Assembly (NCBI GenBank): GCA_907164885.2
Contig: OU015501.1
Span: forward strand, 64,536,693 to 64,600,692
Length of the DNA stretch: 64,000 nt
Direction: 5' to 3'
Origin: Dolomedes plantarius
Lineage: Eukaryota; Arthropoda; Arachnida; Araneae; Dolomedidae
This document shows, piece after piece, positions 48,047-58,899 of this stretch (position 1 is the first letter of the stretch; each line of letters opens with the position of its first letter). A model generated the notes under the pieces. The model saw nothing but the letters and a program-made list of their open reading frames with translations. It made no database searches and had not been told where the DNA came from. The translations under genes and the position numbers were made by a program.

Positions 48047-48199
48047 TGTACTAACCGCATCTTGATCCACCAATTAATTCAAAATTATTATTATTTATTT
48101 ATATACTTAAGCATATACTTTCACTGTCACAGTCGACATAATAAAATCAACTGAAAGTCATTAACAGATGAGTGCAAGAGTGTTGAAAATGGCAAACAA

Positions 48200-48990
48200 C
48201 ATTCAGCGAGGCCAGTGTGACGATGAGAAATGTTAAGAAAAATATCTCTCGTCAACCGTTTTTGCTGTTGCTGAAGGCGAAAATACTCTTCTGTTTCTCG
48301 GATAGCGTTATAATGATCCGTAGAAAACCATACTGTCTAAAAATTTATGGTAGCACTGAAAACAAGCCACAACCAGGAATCGTTTGCATCTCGCTTTTCA
48401 TGGACTGTAGTGGAAAATTGTTCAGATGAGTCTTGCGTTCCTTCTTCCACTATGATAGACATACTTAGTTATAGCATCAGCTCGTTGAGAGATTTTTCCA
48501 GACCGTCTGCCGGACGATGGCCGAATGGCTAGAGCACTGGCTTTCGGTACCAGAGTCTGTGGGTTGAAATCCCACTCTTTGCATAGATGTTTGTAGCCGT
48601 TCGTAATCGGCTTTAAGCAGTAGGTCCCGGTCTAATTAACCCTCATGTAGCAAAAAATGACCGTAGCGCTCCAAACTAGACCGTATAGTCCGATGGAGTT
48701 TTTCATGCTGCTTAAAGATTTTTAGCCTAATGGGTTATTCTACTAAAAACTAAGGTCTGTAGGCTTCCATTTTTCCATGTGGACAATTCAGCCCTGAAAA
48801 TAATGGCAGTGTAGAAATGACGCTGTCTCATCCATTACGATTGAGCTTCTTGTCCCAATGCACTGTATGTGAAAGACGGGTCTTATTGAAAATGAGTGCA
48901 TTTGATTTACTGGTCTCCTGATAATTCTGATCTTAATGTAGTTGATCACATCTGAGATAAATTAGAGTGACGGACAAGAAATCAACTTTT
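48200..48990 (+). pseudogene. Tc1-like transposase relic split by a SINE
   Basis: About 48265-48345 reads ILFCFSDSVIMIRRKPYCLK, comparable to the Tc1 block around the first Asp (SDES.F..F.SD....VRRKPGE). After the SINE, 48899-48990 reads HLIYWSPDNSDLNVVDHI, stop, DKLE, matching the W(P)(S)PDLNPIEH.WDEL block of Tc1 transposases. A VDNSALK at 48779 may be the second Asp motif. The relic is degenerate and its ends cannot be set. Confidence 0.55.
48501..48768 (+). mobile_element. tRNA-derived SINE with 9-bp target duplication
   Basis: ATTTTTCCA flanks it at 48492-48500 and 48769-48777. The head has a good RNA polymerase III A box (TGGCCGAATGG) and B box (GGTTGAAATCC, consensus GGTTCRANNCC). The T arm GTGGG-TTGAAAT-CCCAC is a perfect 5-bp stem. 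An anticodon-like arm CTGG..CCAG encloses TTTCGGT. The acceptor ends do not pair, so it is not a functional tRNA gene. About 180 bp of tRNA-unrelated body follows. No clear A-rich tail is visible before the right duplication. Confidence 0.65.
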
Positions 48991-49127
48991 TTTACTTAAA
49001 AAAGGTTAAAAATGGTTTTAAAAAAGGTTAAAAAATTAATTTTCCCTAAAAAAATAATTGCGATACTAATATCGTTTTAAAAATGTAATAACTAATTTTT
49101 ATTTTGGGATATGTATTAATAACACTA

Positions 49128-49220
<93 letters not shown>

Positions 49221-49824
49221 TAGCACTTGACTATTCTGATGAGAATTATAAAATATATATTTTACTGAAAGTTCCTTATCATTTTCTGTTTCATTTAAAT
49301 ACTACGTACTCATAAATTATTTTAGAATGGTCGTAACACATTAGTAAGCAAATACCTTAAGGTTTTAATTCATGACTTTATCTAGTGAGCTCTCTTGTTA
49401 GCACCAGACATGGTGTACTTAAACTCTTACACTTCTTTTCCATCATTTTATATTCACGATCTCTGTGGTAATTTAACGATTATTGAAATTTCATCAAAGT
49501 CATAAATTTAAATTTATTTTCATCCTCTCAGAATATTCAAATATTAGAATTTAAATTTTGAATCGAAAGTTATTTTTACCTGAAGGGAACTATGTGACAT
49601 GGATATAAAATGGCTATAATTATCCCCTTTTGCATTTTAAAATGTTAAGTTTCAGCAAACCTCATGATTTTTCCAAATACTCTTTGTGAGCCGTGGTATA
49701 GCAAACCGTCTGTAGCAAATGATGATTACAGTGCTCAAAAAAACAGCCAATCAACTTTGTTTTAAGCCTAATGTATCGCCGTCTTCATTCGTGATTTCCT
49801 CTCCTGTCATTTGTAACTAGAAGC
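48991..49824. other. AT-rich non-coding with microsatellite
   Basis: It contains a (TA)n tract at 49132-49202 running into (TG)n at 49202-49220. Nothing else is recognised. Confidence 0.6.
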
Positions 49825-52385
49825 ATGTTGGTTAGGGCTGAGCGTAAAAAAAAAGTTTTCGATTTCGTTTTTGCCCTAGTGTGGATAAGTTGCGTACTGG
49901 TGGGTAGGTTGTTTTGGGAAAAACAAAAAATGTCTTCCGTCTCCATTTCGGCCGTGATTTTTAGCAGATTTTTACCATACAGTTAAAAATGTGTATTTCC
50001 ATTGTTTTGTATGCAACTCGTCATTTTGTTCTTAAATAAAATACAGAGGTAATTCGAAACTTAATACAGAAAGGCAGCAGTGGACACACTGCGTGCAGAA
50101 AGGTAAAGAAATATTTTGGCATGTAAACATTGTCAACAACAACTTTAGAAACGATGCTTAAAACCTTCGTGAAACACTCACGGAAATTGTTCGACATTTT
50201 TTCATGTAAATTTGTTTCTTTTAACAAATGTTCTTTCCCAAAGCATAAAAAGATCCCTAAAATGGAAAGAACTTTTCTTATAGACCAACGGGCACTTAGG
50301 CAAATGTCCATCGGCGCAGTTGACTTAAAAGAAACTGAAAGCTGAGGAAACGAGTGGATAGGAAGCAGAAAGAGACAGAAGCAGCAAGTCTTAAAATAAA
50401 CGTTTCGCCATCTGTTATGCCATCTGTTACGCCATCTAGGCTCACATTTCCTGATTCAGATAGTGACACGATAGTGACACAGATCACTTGAAGCCTTCCA
50501 CATCCACATCCAGGATGACTCAATCTGAAGGGAAAAAGACGTTAAGATCAAGCCGATACCCAGCAGTAGCTACAGCTTGTGACAGAACCGGAGTTTCAGA
50601 TCGGGCTGGAGCCATCATTGCAAGCGCTGTTTTGGAAGATTTGGGGATGATTACCAAAAAAGACACTTTAAATGTAATTTATAGACATAAAATAAAAAGA
50701 GAGAGGAAAAAATTTCGGAAAGAATATCAGCACGGAAATTAAAGACAGCTGGAACCACTGAAGGGACTTTATTTTGACGGAAGGAAGGACAAAACTCTAA
50801 TGCAAGAGAGCGTAGGGGGAAAGATGTACCAAAGAAAAACAGTCCTGGAAGAACACGTTACAATGATTAAGGAACCTGGAAGCAAGTACCTTGGAAACAT
50901 AGCAGTAACTTCATCATCAGCTTTGAGTATTTCTCAAATGATGCTGCAATTCATGGGGAATAAGAATATTGACATTCATCAACTAGTAGCAATAGGGTGC
51001 GATGGATCAAACGTTAATACTGGCTATAAAATCGACGTGATTCGCCTTTCTGGGGAAGCCATTGGGAAACCCTTGCACTGGTTTATCTGCCAGTTACACG
51101 CAAATGAGTTGCCACTCCGCCATTTAGTGCAGCATTTGGATGGTGGAACGAGTGACCCTAATGCATTTTCTGGTCCTACTGGGAAAGCACTGGCAAATTG
51201 TAAAAACCTCTCAGTTGTGAAATTTGTAGACATTTCGAGCGAATTTCCGAAAATCGACATAAATGATCTTAGCACACACAAGCGATAGCTTTGGGATATT
51301 TTTCAAGCTGTCACAAATAGAAACTGCTGATCAAGTTTGTCACAAAAGCACCCTGAGTAAATGACTCATGCACGTTGGCTAACAACTGCAAATCGAATAA
51401 AGTGTTTATACATTAGCTCGTCAGAGCCTTCAAACCAACTTCAAACTCTGGCAGAGTTCATCATGAAAGTGTGCCCACCTATGTGGTTTACAGTCAAATT
51501 AAATCCATATTGAACGTATGGTCCACGAAATTTGTGGCAGACAATAAACGTCTCACGCTATCTTAAAAACGATTTAAAGACTGCGGTAGATCCCATTATC
51601 TAGAGAAATGGCTATTTCGGCCACCCGGAAGCAATAATCTTGTCAATGATCACAGACGACAGAAAGTACATTGCAGAACTTAGACTACGTAGGATTTTAC
51701 GAGCAAGAAAGGAAAAAAGGAAAGAATCAGACACTACAACATTCCGTCACTCAACTTCGAGGCAGTTTCATATATAGACCTCATTGATTGGCAGAAATGT
51801 AATTTGACGGAACCCCCAACTGACAGAAGATGATTTGAGAAATTTGATTTCCAGTGGAGAGTCTGTAGCTCAACAGATGGGAAGCCTAAAATTTCCTTGC
51901 CACACCCAAAGTGTTGAACGTATCGTGAAACTAGTAGCAGACGCTTCTGCGGCTGTGTGTGAAGAAAATAAGCGTGACGGTTTAGTTAGAACCCGAACAG
52001 AGTCGAGAAAAGCTATGCCACCATTTGAAACCAAATGCTAGTACCGAGTAAAACCGGAATAACTGCAAGGGCAAAGGTATGGTTGGGTGGATAGAGGGCA
52101 CGGGTGGAATTTACAATGCAGCCACCTCCCCATTGTGAGTTCTGGGTTTTTTTCTGAATTTTATTTCATTAAAAGCGAAATGCTGCATGGAAAACAATGG
52201 AAATACACATTTTTAACTCTATGGTAAAATTCTGCTAAAATTCACGGCCGAAATGGAGACGGAAGATATTTTTTGTTTTTTCCAAAACTTTGCATACGTG
52301 ACCTACCCACCAGTACACAACTTTTCCGCACTAGGGCAAAAACAAAATCGAAAACTTTTTTTTTACGCTCCGCCCTAATGTTGGT
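49825..52385. mobile_element. hAT-like transposon, ~190-bp TIRs, 8-bp target duplication
   Basis: The 8-mer ATGTTGGT at 49825-49832 and 52378-52385 flanks the element (49833-52377, 2545 bp). The ends start TAGGGC and continue GAGCGTAAAAAAAA then AGTTTTCGATTT. The inverted similarity extends about 190 bp (to about 50020 and 52185) with scattered differences (for example CATTTCGGCCGTGA on both sides). An 8-bp duplication and a TAGGG-type end fit the hAT superfamily; long TIRs are less typical. It holds a decayed transposase-like gene on the plus strand. Confidence 0.85.
50268..52040 (+). pseudogene. Transposase-like gene of the hAT-like element, decayed
   Basis: In order, with frame changes: DQRALRQMSIGAVDLKET (about 50280), ACDRTGVSDRAGAIIASA (about 50570), YRHKIKRERKKFRKEY, LKGLYFDGRKDKTL (about 50758), HVTMIKEPGSKYLGN, VAIGCDGSNVNTGYK, WFICQLHANELPLRHLVQHL (about 51080), FSGPTGKALANC, MTHARWLTTANRI (about 51360), RNGYFGHPEAII, LTEDDLRNLISSGES (about 51820), FPCHTQSVERIVKLV, DGLVRTRTESRKAMP. 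I recognise a multicopy family of uncharacterised arthropod and cnidarian proteins that includes a CHTQ.VER motif. Its assignment to hAT rests on this element's ends and 8-bp duplication, not on a remembered domain hit. At least five stops or frameshifts break it, so no function is expected. Confidence 0.8.
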
Positions 52386-55020
52386 GTTCCCTTACCAAAA
52401 CATATTTAGGGGATAACGGTCTTTTATATTCTCATTTATTTCCGGTTGACAAATGACTCCGGTTGGAGCTTCGATGCTGGATCTTTCATCTACTGTTATT
52501 CATCGGATCGCGGTTGTTGAATAAGACTCCTCTGACTGTTAATAACACATATTTGTGGAATTTCCTTTTTTAGCTAAAACAGTTTCCATGAAAAATCCAA
52601 TAATCTTCTAGCATTTTTTTCCGAATATCTTATTCTTTTGCATAACTTTTGGGGAGATTCTCGTATTAACTTGGCATTTTTATGATTCCCTATTCAAGAA
52701 ATATATCTTCATAGTTTTATCTTCTTCTATCTTAATTTTTTCTTCACTCTCAAAAGTTATCTTTTTCTCTACCATCACCTCTTTTCTATTCGTCGAGTGT
52801 ATGCATACTTAAACACTGTCATTTTTGACCAAATGTTGCACTCTTTTTCTCATTATTCGACTATATTCAGTGTCGTCATCTCGACGTTTTCTCGGGTCAT
52901 ATTTTTCATATGTATGATGCCTTTTCCATTACATTTCGCTATGCCTCATTTTTACTGCTACACCACTGAAGTCGGGGTGCTTTCCCGTTCGTCGAAGTTT
53001 CTATTCCCTATGTGAACCTCTCTTGGATTTCCATGTCCTTGGCTCTGTATTTTCCAGTGGCATGAGTTTTATGTCAGATCGTAAATTTTTACTCTCAATT
53101 CTGTAATAACCCTTTTTTATCTCTTTTATTTCGGATGGAAAAATCCCTTGATATTACATTTTTATTGCTCTTTTGTTTACGATTCCTAAAATATTTCACA
53201 CAGAGACACGAAACACTTTCCATTTCAGGCTTTCTTCTAAGCGACATTAAAACCACCAGCCCCTTTCTTGGGCCGATGCTGTTAAAATTCTATTCCCAGG
53301 TTACATTTGTGACCTATCGGTTATTTCCCGTGAGACTCTTAGAAATATCTTTTTACACTGGAGTGTGACATTTCTCCTCCCTAGTTATAACTTTCTCTAC
53401 ACCTTCAGCAGCAAAGAGGCTTTCTCATTTCGGATTAACGCCTAGGATTCCTTATCATCGAACTTTTTGTCATTCCTCGGAGGAATCACCGTCAAAAATT
53501 CTTCCATTCTTTTACAACATATGATTGTGAGTAACTTTTCAACGGAATACGAGCTTACTGTCTAACTATCAAAAATATTTCCCAAGTAATGCTTGGGATT
53601 TAAATCATGACACCACTTCACTTAAAAGACAAGCTTCATCTCCAAAATAACGACTTTAATGCGACAGCAACAAGTATTGATAACAAACACTAATTTGCAG
53701 ATGCACACAGATTTGTTGTCCACTCTCTTTTTCAGTGTTTCGATTAAATTCCCTGCAACAATATTTACTTTTCTAAAAAAGTTAATTTAACTATCGAAAG
53801 TCTGTGCAAAATAACGCGTAAAATATATAAAAACATTAGAGTTATTTCTGGACCGTAAATTCTCTCTTCACAAAATCTCTTTTACGAGATTTCCGATAAA
53901 TGTCTTAAAAGCTAAAATCTTCTATTTATTAGTACTAAAAACTGGTGAAATATAAATCTAATTAAAAAATCAAGTAATTTTACTCCTATTTATATTACTA
54001 GCTCTTTAATTTATCAATCTATTCCTTTTTCTAGATTAATACTGTATTACCTCTAACAGTTTCTCTTATTCAGTAATTAATGTGTAACTCAGACATTTTA
54101 TTCCGTTAAATGGCTTTAAATTAAATGGGAATGAAATGTCAACTAAAAAAAAAATCTTTGGAATTTTCTCTGTCACTCTTAAAAACACAATCAATGTTCA
54201 AAGTATCTTTTTCTTTTATAACCTTAATGACATTTATTTTTATGCATTAACAATCAAGCTAATCTCTTTTAATTATCTTCACAACTTTTCATTACAGAAA
54301 ACATTGTCATAATTAAAACGTTTCCTAGGGTAAGAATGCTGTAAAGATTAATGAGTTCCATGAAATATGCTTTTAATCGTTGTTTTTTAATTATTTTTCC
54401 TTACGGAAGTATTTAAATTGCTGTTAAAAAAATGCATGTACTATTTTATTTTGGAATATAAGTTGTCTACCGTTTCCATGTAGGCTAATTAGATAAGTGA
54501 TTTCTCTGGCCCCGGTATGACTTGTTGCTCCTTTTTATAATGAAGCTCTGACTTCAAATAGGTATTTTTTTCTCTTTTTGTGAAAATAATTTAAAAACTA
54601 GCCGTACATTATTTAATTTTAGGATTACCTAGATTATTTTGGCTTATGTAAATGTGATATTTAGACAATTTTTGTAGATGTCCTTAAAAATTATGTAAAA
54701 TTCGATTTCTTACCTTTAGCTAGAAAGACAATTAAAATGACATAGTTAGATAAATAGCAATATCACAAAATGTTATGAGAATTATGTGTAAATTCAGAAC
54801 TGAGGATTTTCGGAAAAATCTTCATAATAATAAAAATATTGCTTTCCTGCCAATTAACTGCAGGAGATCTCTTGAATAACTTTAGGACACTGTATGCAAA
54901 TTTACTTCAATTTAAATTTATAAGTATATAATTCAATGTCCATAAACCCGTTACTTATCTCTTCAAAATGACACAAACAAATATTTTAAAACTTACAAGA
55001 AATGTTTTTAAATATTTCTT
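52386..55020. other. Non-coding, no gene recognised
   Basis: 52440-53560 is less AT-rich than average but shows no motif on either strand. 53560-55020 is ordinary AT-rich DNA. Confidence 0.35.
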
Positions 55021-55032
55021 GTAAGTTTAAAA
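54984..55032. repeat. Inverted repeat, ~19-bp arms
   Basis: AAACTTACAAGAAAT is mirrored by ATTTCTTGTAAGTTT across a ~10-nt AT spacer. Confidence 0.9.
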
Positions 55033-55137
55033 GTGAAGATGTTGAGTCCAAAACACTAAAGAGTGATGTGCAAAATTAGGAAAATCAGTAAATAATTTAT
55101 ATTTATAAATTCTCATCACAGATAGATAAAAAATTAC

Positions 55138-55207
55138 CTCATTAACTGCTTTTTTAACGTTTGTTAAGTCTTTCACTTTCTCAAAGCTGTTTGATTCAGC
55201 CCCTCCC
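55138..55207 (-). other. Candidate internal exon, ~70 bp
   Basis: On the minus strand, AAAGATTTTCAG looks like an acceptor and GAG|GTAATT like a donor. Between them the frame reads GGAESNSFEKVKDLTNVKKA and VNE. Composition is protein-like; the family is unrecognised. Confidence 0.3.
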
Positions 55208-55289
55208 TGAAAATCTTTTGCGTGCATTTATTCACCTAATTATATCAAGGGAAGTATTTCCTTGTTTATTGTATTGCTTACTCTAACCA

Positions 55290-55385
55290 GGGCACCCCAG
55301 ATATTTTTAGTTGAAGTTATATCTAGACTGCTATAACTGATAGTCTGATATAACTGAAGTTATATCTAGTCTGATTAGCAGATCT
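55290..55385. repeat. Short direct repeats
   Basis: TGAAGTTATATCTAG occurs twice (near 55313 and 55357), interleaved with related TATAACTGATAGTCTGATA sequence. Confidence 0.8.
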
Positions 55386-55596
55386 GTTCAAAAGACATAC
55401 GCCATTCTTCTATGTGCAACCAAGCTTTTGATAACTTGAGCAAGCGGGAAAAAGCATCATTTTCTGTATAATTGCCTCTCTCCAGTAAATAATTACCAAT
55501 GAAGTTTAATCGCACAGAAAATTTTTGTATACTGCAGAAACCATAGTGCTTAAACCTATAGCGAAGCGGGTTACTCTGAAGGAGCTGAAAGCTCAA
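55375..55596 (-). other. Candidate exon, unidentified
   Basis: On the minus strand, GAGCTTTCAGCTCCTTCAG provides one or two possible acceptors. The frame then reads SNPLRYRFKHYGFCSIQKFS, YLLERGNYTENDAFSRLLKL, SKAWLHIEEWRMSFEQIC and stops. Codon use is more mixed than in neighbouring AT-driven frames. A GTATGT within the frame (near 55397) could be the real donor. I do not recognise the protein. It could share a minus-strand gene with the candidate exon at 55138-55207. Confidence 0.3.
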
Positions 55597-56697
55597 ACTA
55601 TTACATCACCTAAACAGTCAAGTCTTCTGGAAAACTATTGAATTTTTTTATGCAATTCAGGCCGTTTTGTTTTGAAACATCAAGTCCCTATATCCTGTTT
55701 TCTCGTTTGAGAATATTGCCTTTAACTCCTTTGTACATATTTCTCTGGCTGATTTCGTCAGACGCATTTTGGGACTTTTTGTAAATCTAGGTATACTTTT
55801 TTATTTTGCATATCTTACGTTTTCTTTGCTTGAGAGTTCTCTTCAAACAGTTTACCAAAGTTGCGGGAGCACAAAGGGGGTCTTCACCCCGTCTGCCGAC
55901 TGTTATTTATTTTCCAAGTTGAAAAGTTGAATAATCGATCTTATGTACCAATTTTGGCATACGCCAGCTTTTTACACGTGCTTTATTTTATTGCTAGTGC
56001 TTTATTCTTGTCGTGTTTGAACTTTTACACTGTTTTTACGTATATGCTGTTCGATATGTTGTTCGACATCTATAAAGTTGGTTCACTTGCCCATGAGTCT
56101 TTCAACTTTTAAATTAAAATTACCAGCTTAATGCCAAATGCTAGACATGTTTCTTGCCGCATTCTTTCAAACAAATGTAGTTCAAAAATTAATTACAGAT
56201 GCAAAATTCAAAATCAAGATAATATTTTCTCATTCAAAAAATTCTAAAAATCTTTTATATCAGTTTTGAATTTATATTTAATAACGATACGAGTATTGCG
56301 TCTAACAAAAAAAGAGGCAAGAAGGCTTTGTCCAGGATTCATTGTTTTCTAATACACAGCAGACAAAATTTACTTGTGAGTTGAGATAATATTTTTCTTT
56401 TGACTAAAATAATTTATCTAGCAAATATTATTGAATGTTATTACTTTGTAAATAGATTCAAAATTTTTATAATGTACTACTTTTCATAGGTAAATAATAC
56501 TTAAAGCAGGAATTCAGTTGAATCCCAAATAATGTACAGATCAAGATTTATCAGTCAATTAATAAAAAATATCTACTTGCTTAATGTTAAATCAAAAGAT
56601 ATTAAATGCATAACCCTTTTATAAAAAAAATAAACATTTTCTTTAAAGAGAAAGAAATTAGAGTGCATTTTATATCAAGCCTAATCTTGCTGTGCTT

Positions 56698-56745
56698 GAA
56701 CATTCTACCTGAGGGCGGGAAATGCCCGCAGGTAGTATGTTTAAC
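56698..56745. repeat. GC-rich hairpin in AT-rich DNA
   Basis: AACATTCTACCTGAGGGC pairs with GCCCGCAGGTAGTATGTT around a GGGAAAT loop. Arms are about 18-21 bp with a few mismatches. Confidence 0.85.
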
Positions 56746-57829
56746 ATTTTAAAGATTCATTAGACTTTTCATTTGCAAACCTCTTACTCTAATTATATTT
56801 ACTGACTTGTTGCTGTAATTTTGCTACCTGACTTTTCTTCCCTTTAACTCTAATAATTACTTCTTTAAAAAAATTAAATTAATAACCAAAAATATTTTCA
56901 CTAATTAGTTTAGTTCTGTAGTTTAGACACACGACAGAAGAGAATTAGCAAATCTTTTCAATTACACCAGCTTCTGAAATTCCTTAGAATTTTAGTCCTT
57001 ATGTCTAAATTCAATGGAGTTTAATGTTCAGTTCTCTTAAATTCAAGAAAGAGAAATGCAGTTCTGGGAAAACAAAGACACTTGTAATGGAAGTTCACCT
57101 TTTGTTAGCTCGCAGAATTCCATTTTCTTTCATACATTAATAAGACATTTAAATTTAGAATAGAAATTAAATGTCAGGTTCTAAATTCAATGTTCAGACT
57201 TGTAAATTTTGCAAGAATCAAGTAATTTTGTGCTTTAGCTGCATATCTGCCCTCTGTAATTCTGTAGCTAGAGTTTAAAAAAGATATAATTGAACAAAAA
57301 ATGCTGTCTTTGCATTACTAAAGAGAAATAAAGCAAAGAGAAAGTTCCACGCATATAAATTTAGCTTATTTCAACACAAATGTGTAAAAATCAAACATTA
57401 CTTGATGTAGGATTATTTAAGCAGAGGCCAGATCGAAAAGGGAACTTAGAAAATACATTTCATTCTAAATCAAATGTTTTGTATAATAGGAAACGTTTGT
57501 CTGGAACGAGTCTGACTGAAAATCTGACTGAAAAAAGGAGGCTTCAGATAACTTGAAGGTATGGACCCCAAATTGTGAAGTTCACTGATTTTTACCTTAC
57601 TTAAGGTAATATATCTATAGTAAACAATGAACTCACCACCAAACAGGGCTCAACAAGGTTTTCTACATTAACATCTATATATTACAACAAAAATTAGGCA
57701 ACATAAGTACAGTACTCATTGCTAACAGGCAACGTGGAAATTAACACGCTTGTTAATCCCGGTAGCTATATTACGGAAACCCTGCCAGGAATCAGCCACG
57801 CCACTACTTGTAAATTCACAGCACTAACC

Positions 57830-58150
57830 TTTCTGTCTTAACTTTATCACCAGGTCGCTGTAACGATAGCTAACTCCAAAACGTCTTCGATGAGCTCGGC
57901 AATGTCCAACTACTGTGCTCGAGATGAACGACAAACCGAGCTTTTTCTTCTTCAGTTTTTCTTTTCGTTGTTCACCTCTGTCCGACCTCGCCTCGTGGCG
58001 TCTCTCGCCTGACTGCCGCCCCCCCCCCCCCCCCCTTGTACGCCATCCACGGAGTTTCCCATCTAGTAGAAAAACGCTGCTGATTTGCTTTCGCGTTTGT
58101 TTCTTCTTCGAGTTATTTAACATAAACGGCTATTTACTTTAACTGGAGGG
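57830..58150 (-). promoter_or_regulatory. CpG-rich block, possible promoter/first exon or LTR
   Basis: This ~320-bp patch is rich in CpG and G+C and contrasts strongly with the DNA around it. It includes a poly-C run (about 58017-58037). On the minus strand it stays open for 99 codons (58123-57824) with low-complexity Arg/Lys/Gly content. It ends near a possible donor AAAG|GTTAGT. It might be the 5' end of a minus-strand gene whose later exons are the candidates near 55 kb, or part of an LTR. Neither is established. Confidence 0.25.
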
Positions 58151-58401
58151 GGTTAATTTGGATACAATACCTCACAATATGTAGAGAACTACTTGCAAAT
58201 TCTAGTAGCATGCTTCGAATAATGTCTACAAATTGGGCTTTATAATAGTCTAAATAGAAGATGTTTTTTTCAAGATAAAAATTTAAATTTTCGGTCATAA
58301 ATCTCATTTTAATGATAGTAAGAAAACAGACATATTAAAATGATACCATAATTAACACTCCCTTGCCAAAGAATATAGATGAAGTAAAATAGTTTATACA
58401 A

Positions 58402-58800
58402 ATGGATCGGTTTTATAGAAAGTTTTTTTATAGTTTTGCAACAATGGCTTAATTTTTAAATAAACACGCTAAAAAAAGAGTTACTTGGTTAAAATCAGAA
58501 AAGACGTACGAAATGCTCGATCAATTTAAGAAGAAATAATATTTTCATGCATTACGTTTCGAAATTGCTTCTATTCTAACAACTGATGCTAGAAGTGCAG
58601 TGCCCAGGTCAGACTGAAAATTTGTAATGGAAGATATGAAAGACCAGTAGATTTTGTATCAAAAACAACTAATAGAGCAAAATAATGAAAAGAGATTTTA
58701 GCATTTCTTGAGTAGCAAAGAAATTTTTCACGCATTTTAAAGCAAACAATTTTACTCTTATCACTGATTGTAGACTATTAGCAGCAAATTTTGATTCAAA
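58402..58800 (+). pseudogene. Ty3/Gypsy-type reverse transcriptase-RNase H relic
   Basis: Across frames on the plus strand: MDRFYRKFFYSFATMA, LNKHAKKRVTWLKSEKTYEM, FEIASILTTDARSAV, GRYERPVDFVSKTTNRAK, KEILAFLE, NNFTLITDCRLLAANFDSKK, ELPLSSADLL. These follow the order of the Gypsy pol boundary (YYRRFI.NFA.IA.PL..L, W....C..AF, LTTDAS, PIAFASRTL..AE, EKEALAI, F.LVTDHKPL..IFDPKK). Several stops and frameshifts show it is long dead. The remainder of pol and any LTRs were not found nearby. An ancient endogenous element of the retrotransposon type. Confidence 0.75.
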
Positions 58801-58899
58801 GAAAGAATTGCCTCTTTCTTCAGCAGACCTACTTACACCTTCAAGCTGTCTATATTGATATCATGCATGAAACAGCACAGTGCGCAGTAAATCTCATTT

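Noticed and set aside
48505..48585. Functional tRNA gene
   Set aside because: A and B boxes and a T arm are present, but the acceptor stem does not pair and a tRNA-unrelated body with target duplication follows, so it is a SINE head.
2121..58037. Poly-C and poly-G runs (about 2125, 9848, 58017) as functional elements
   Set aside because: Mononucleotide runs of this kind are common slippage products and may be length-uncertain in the assembly.
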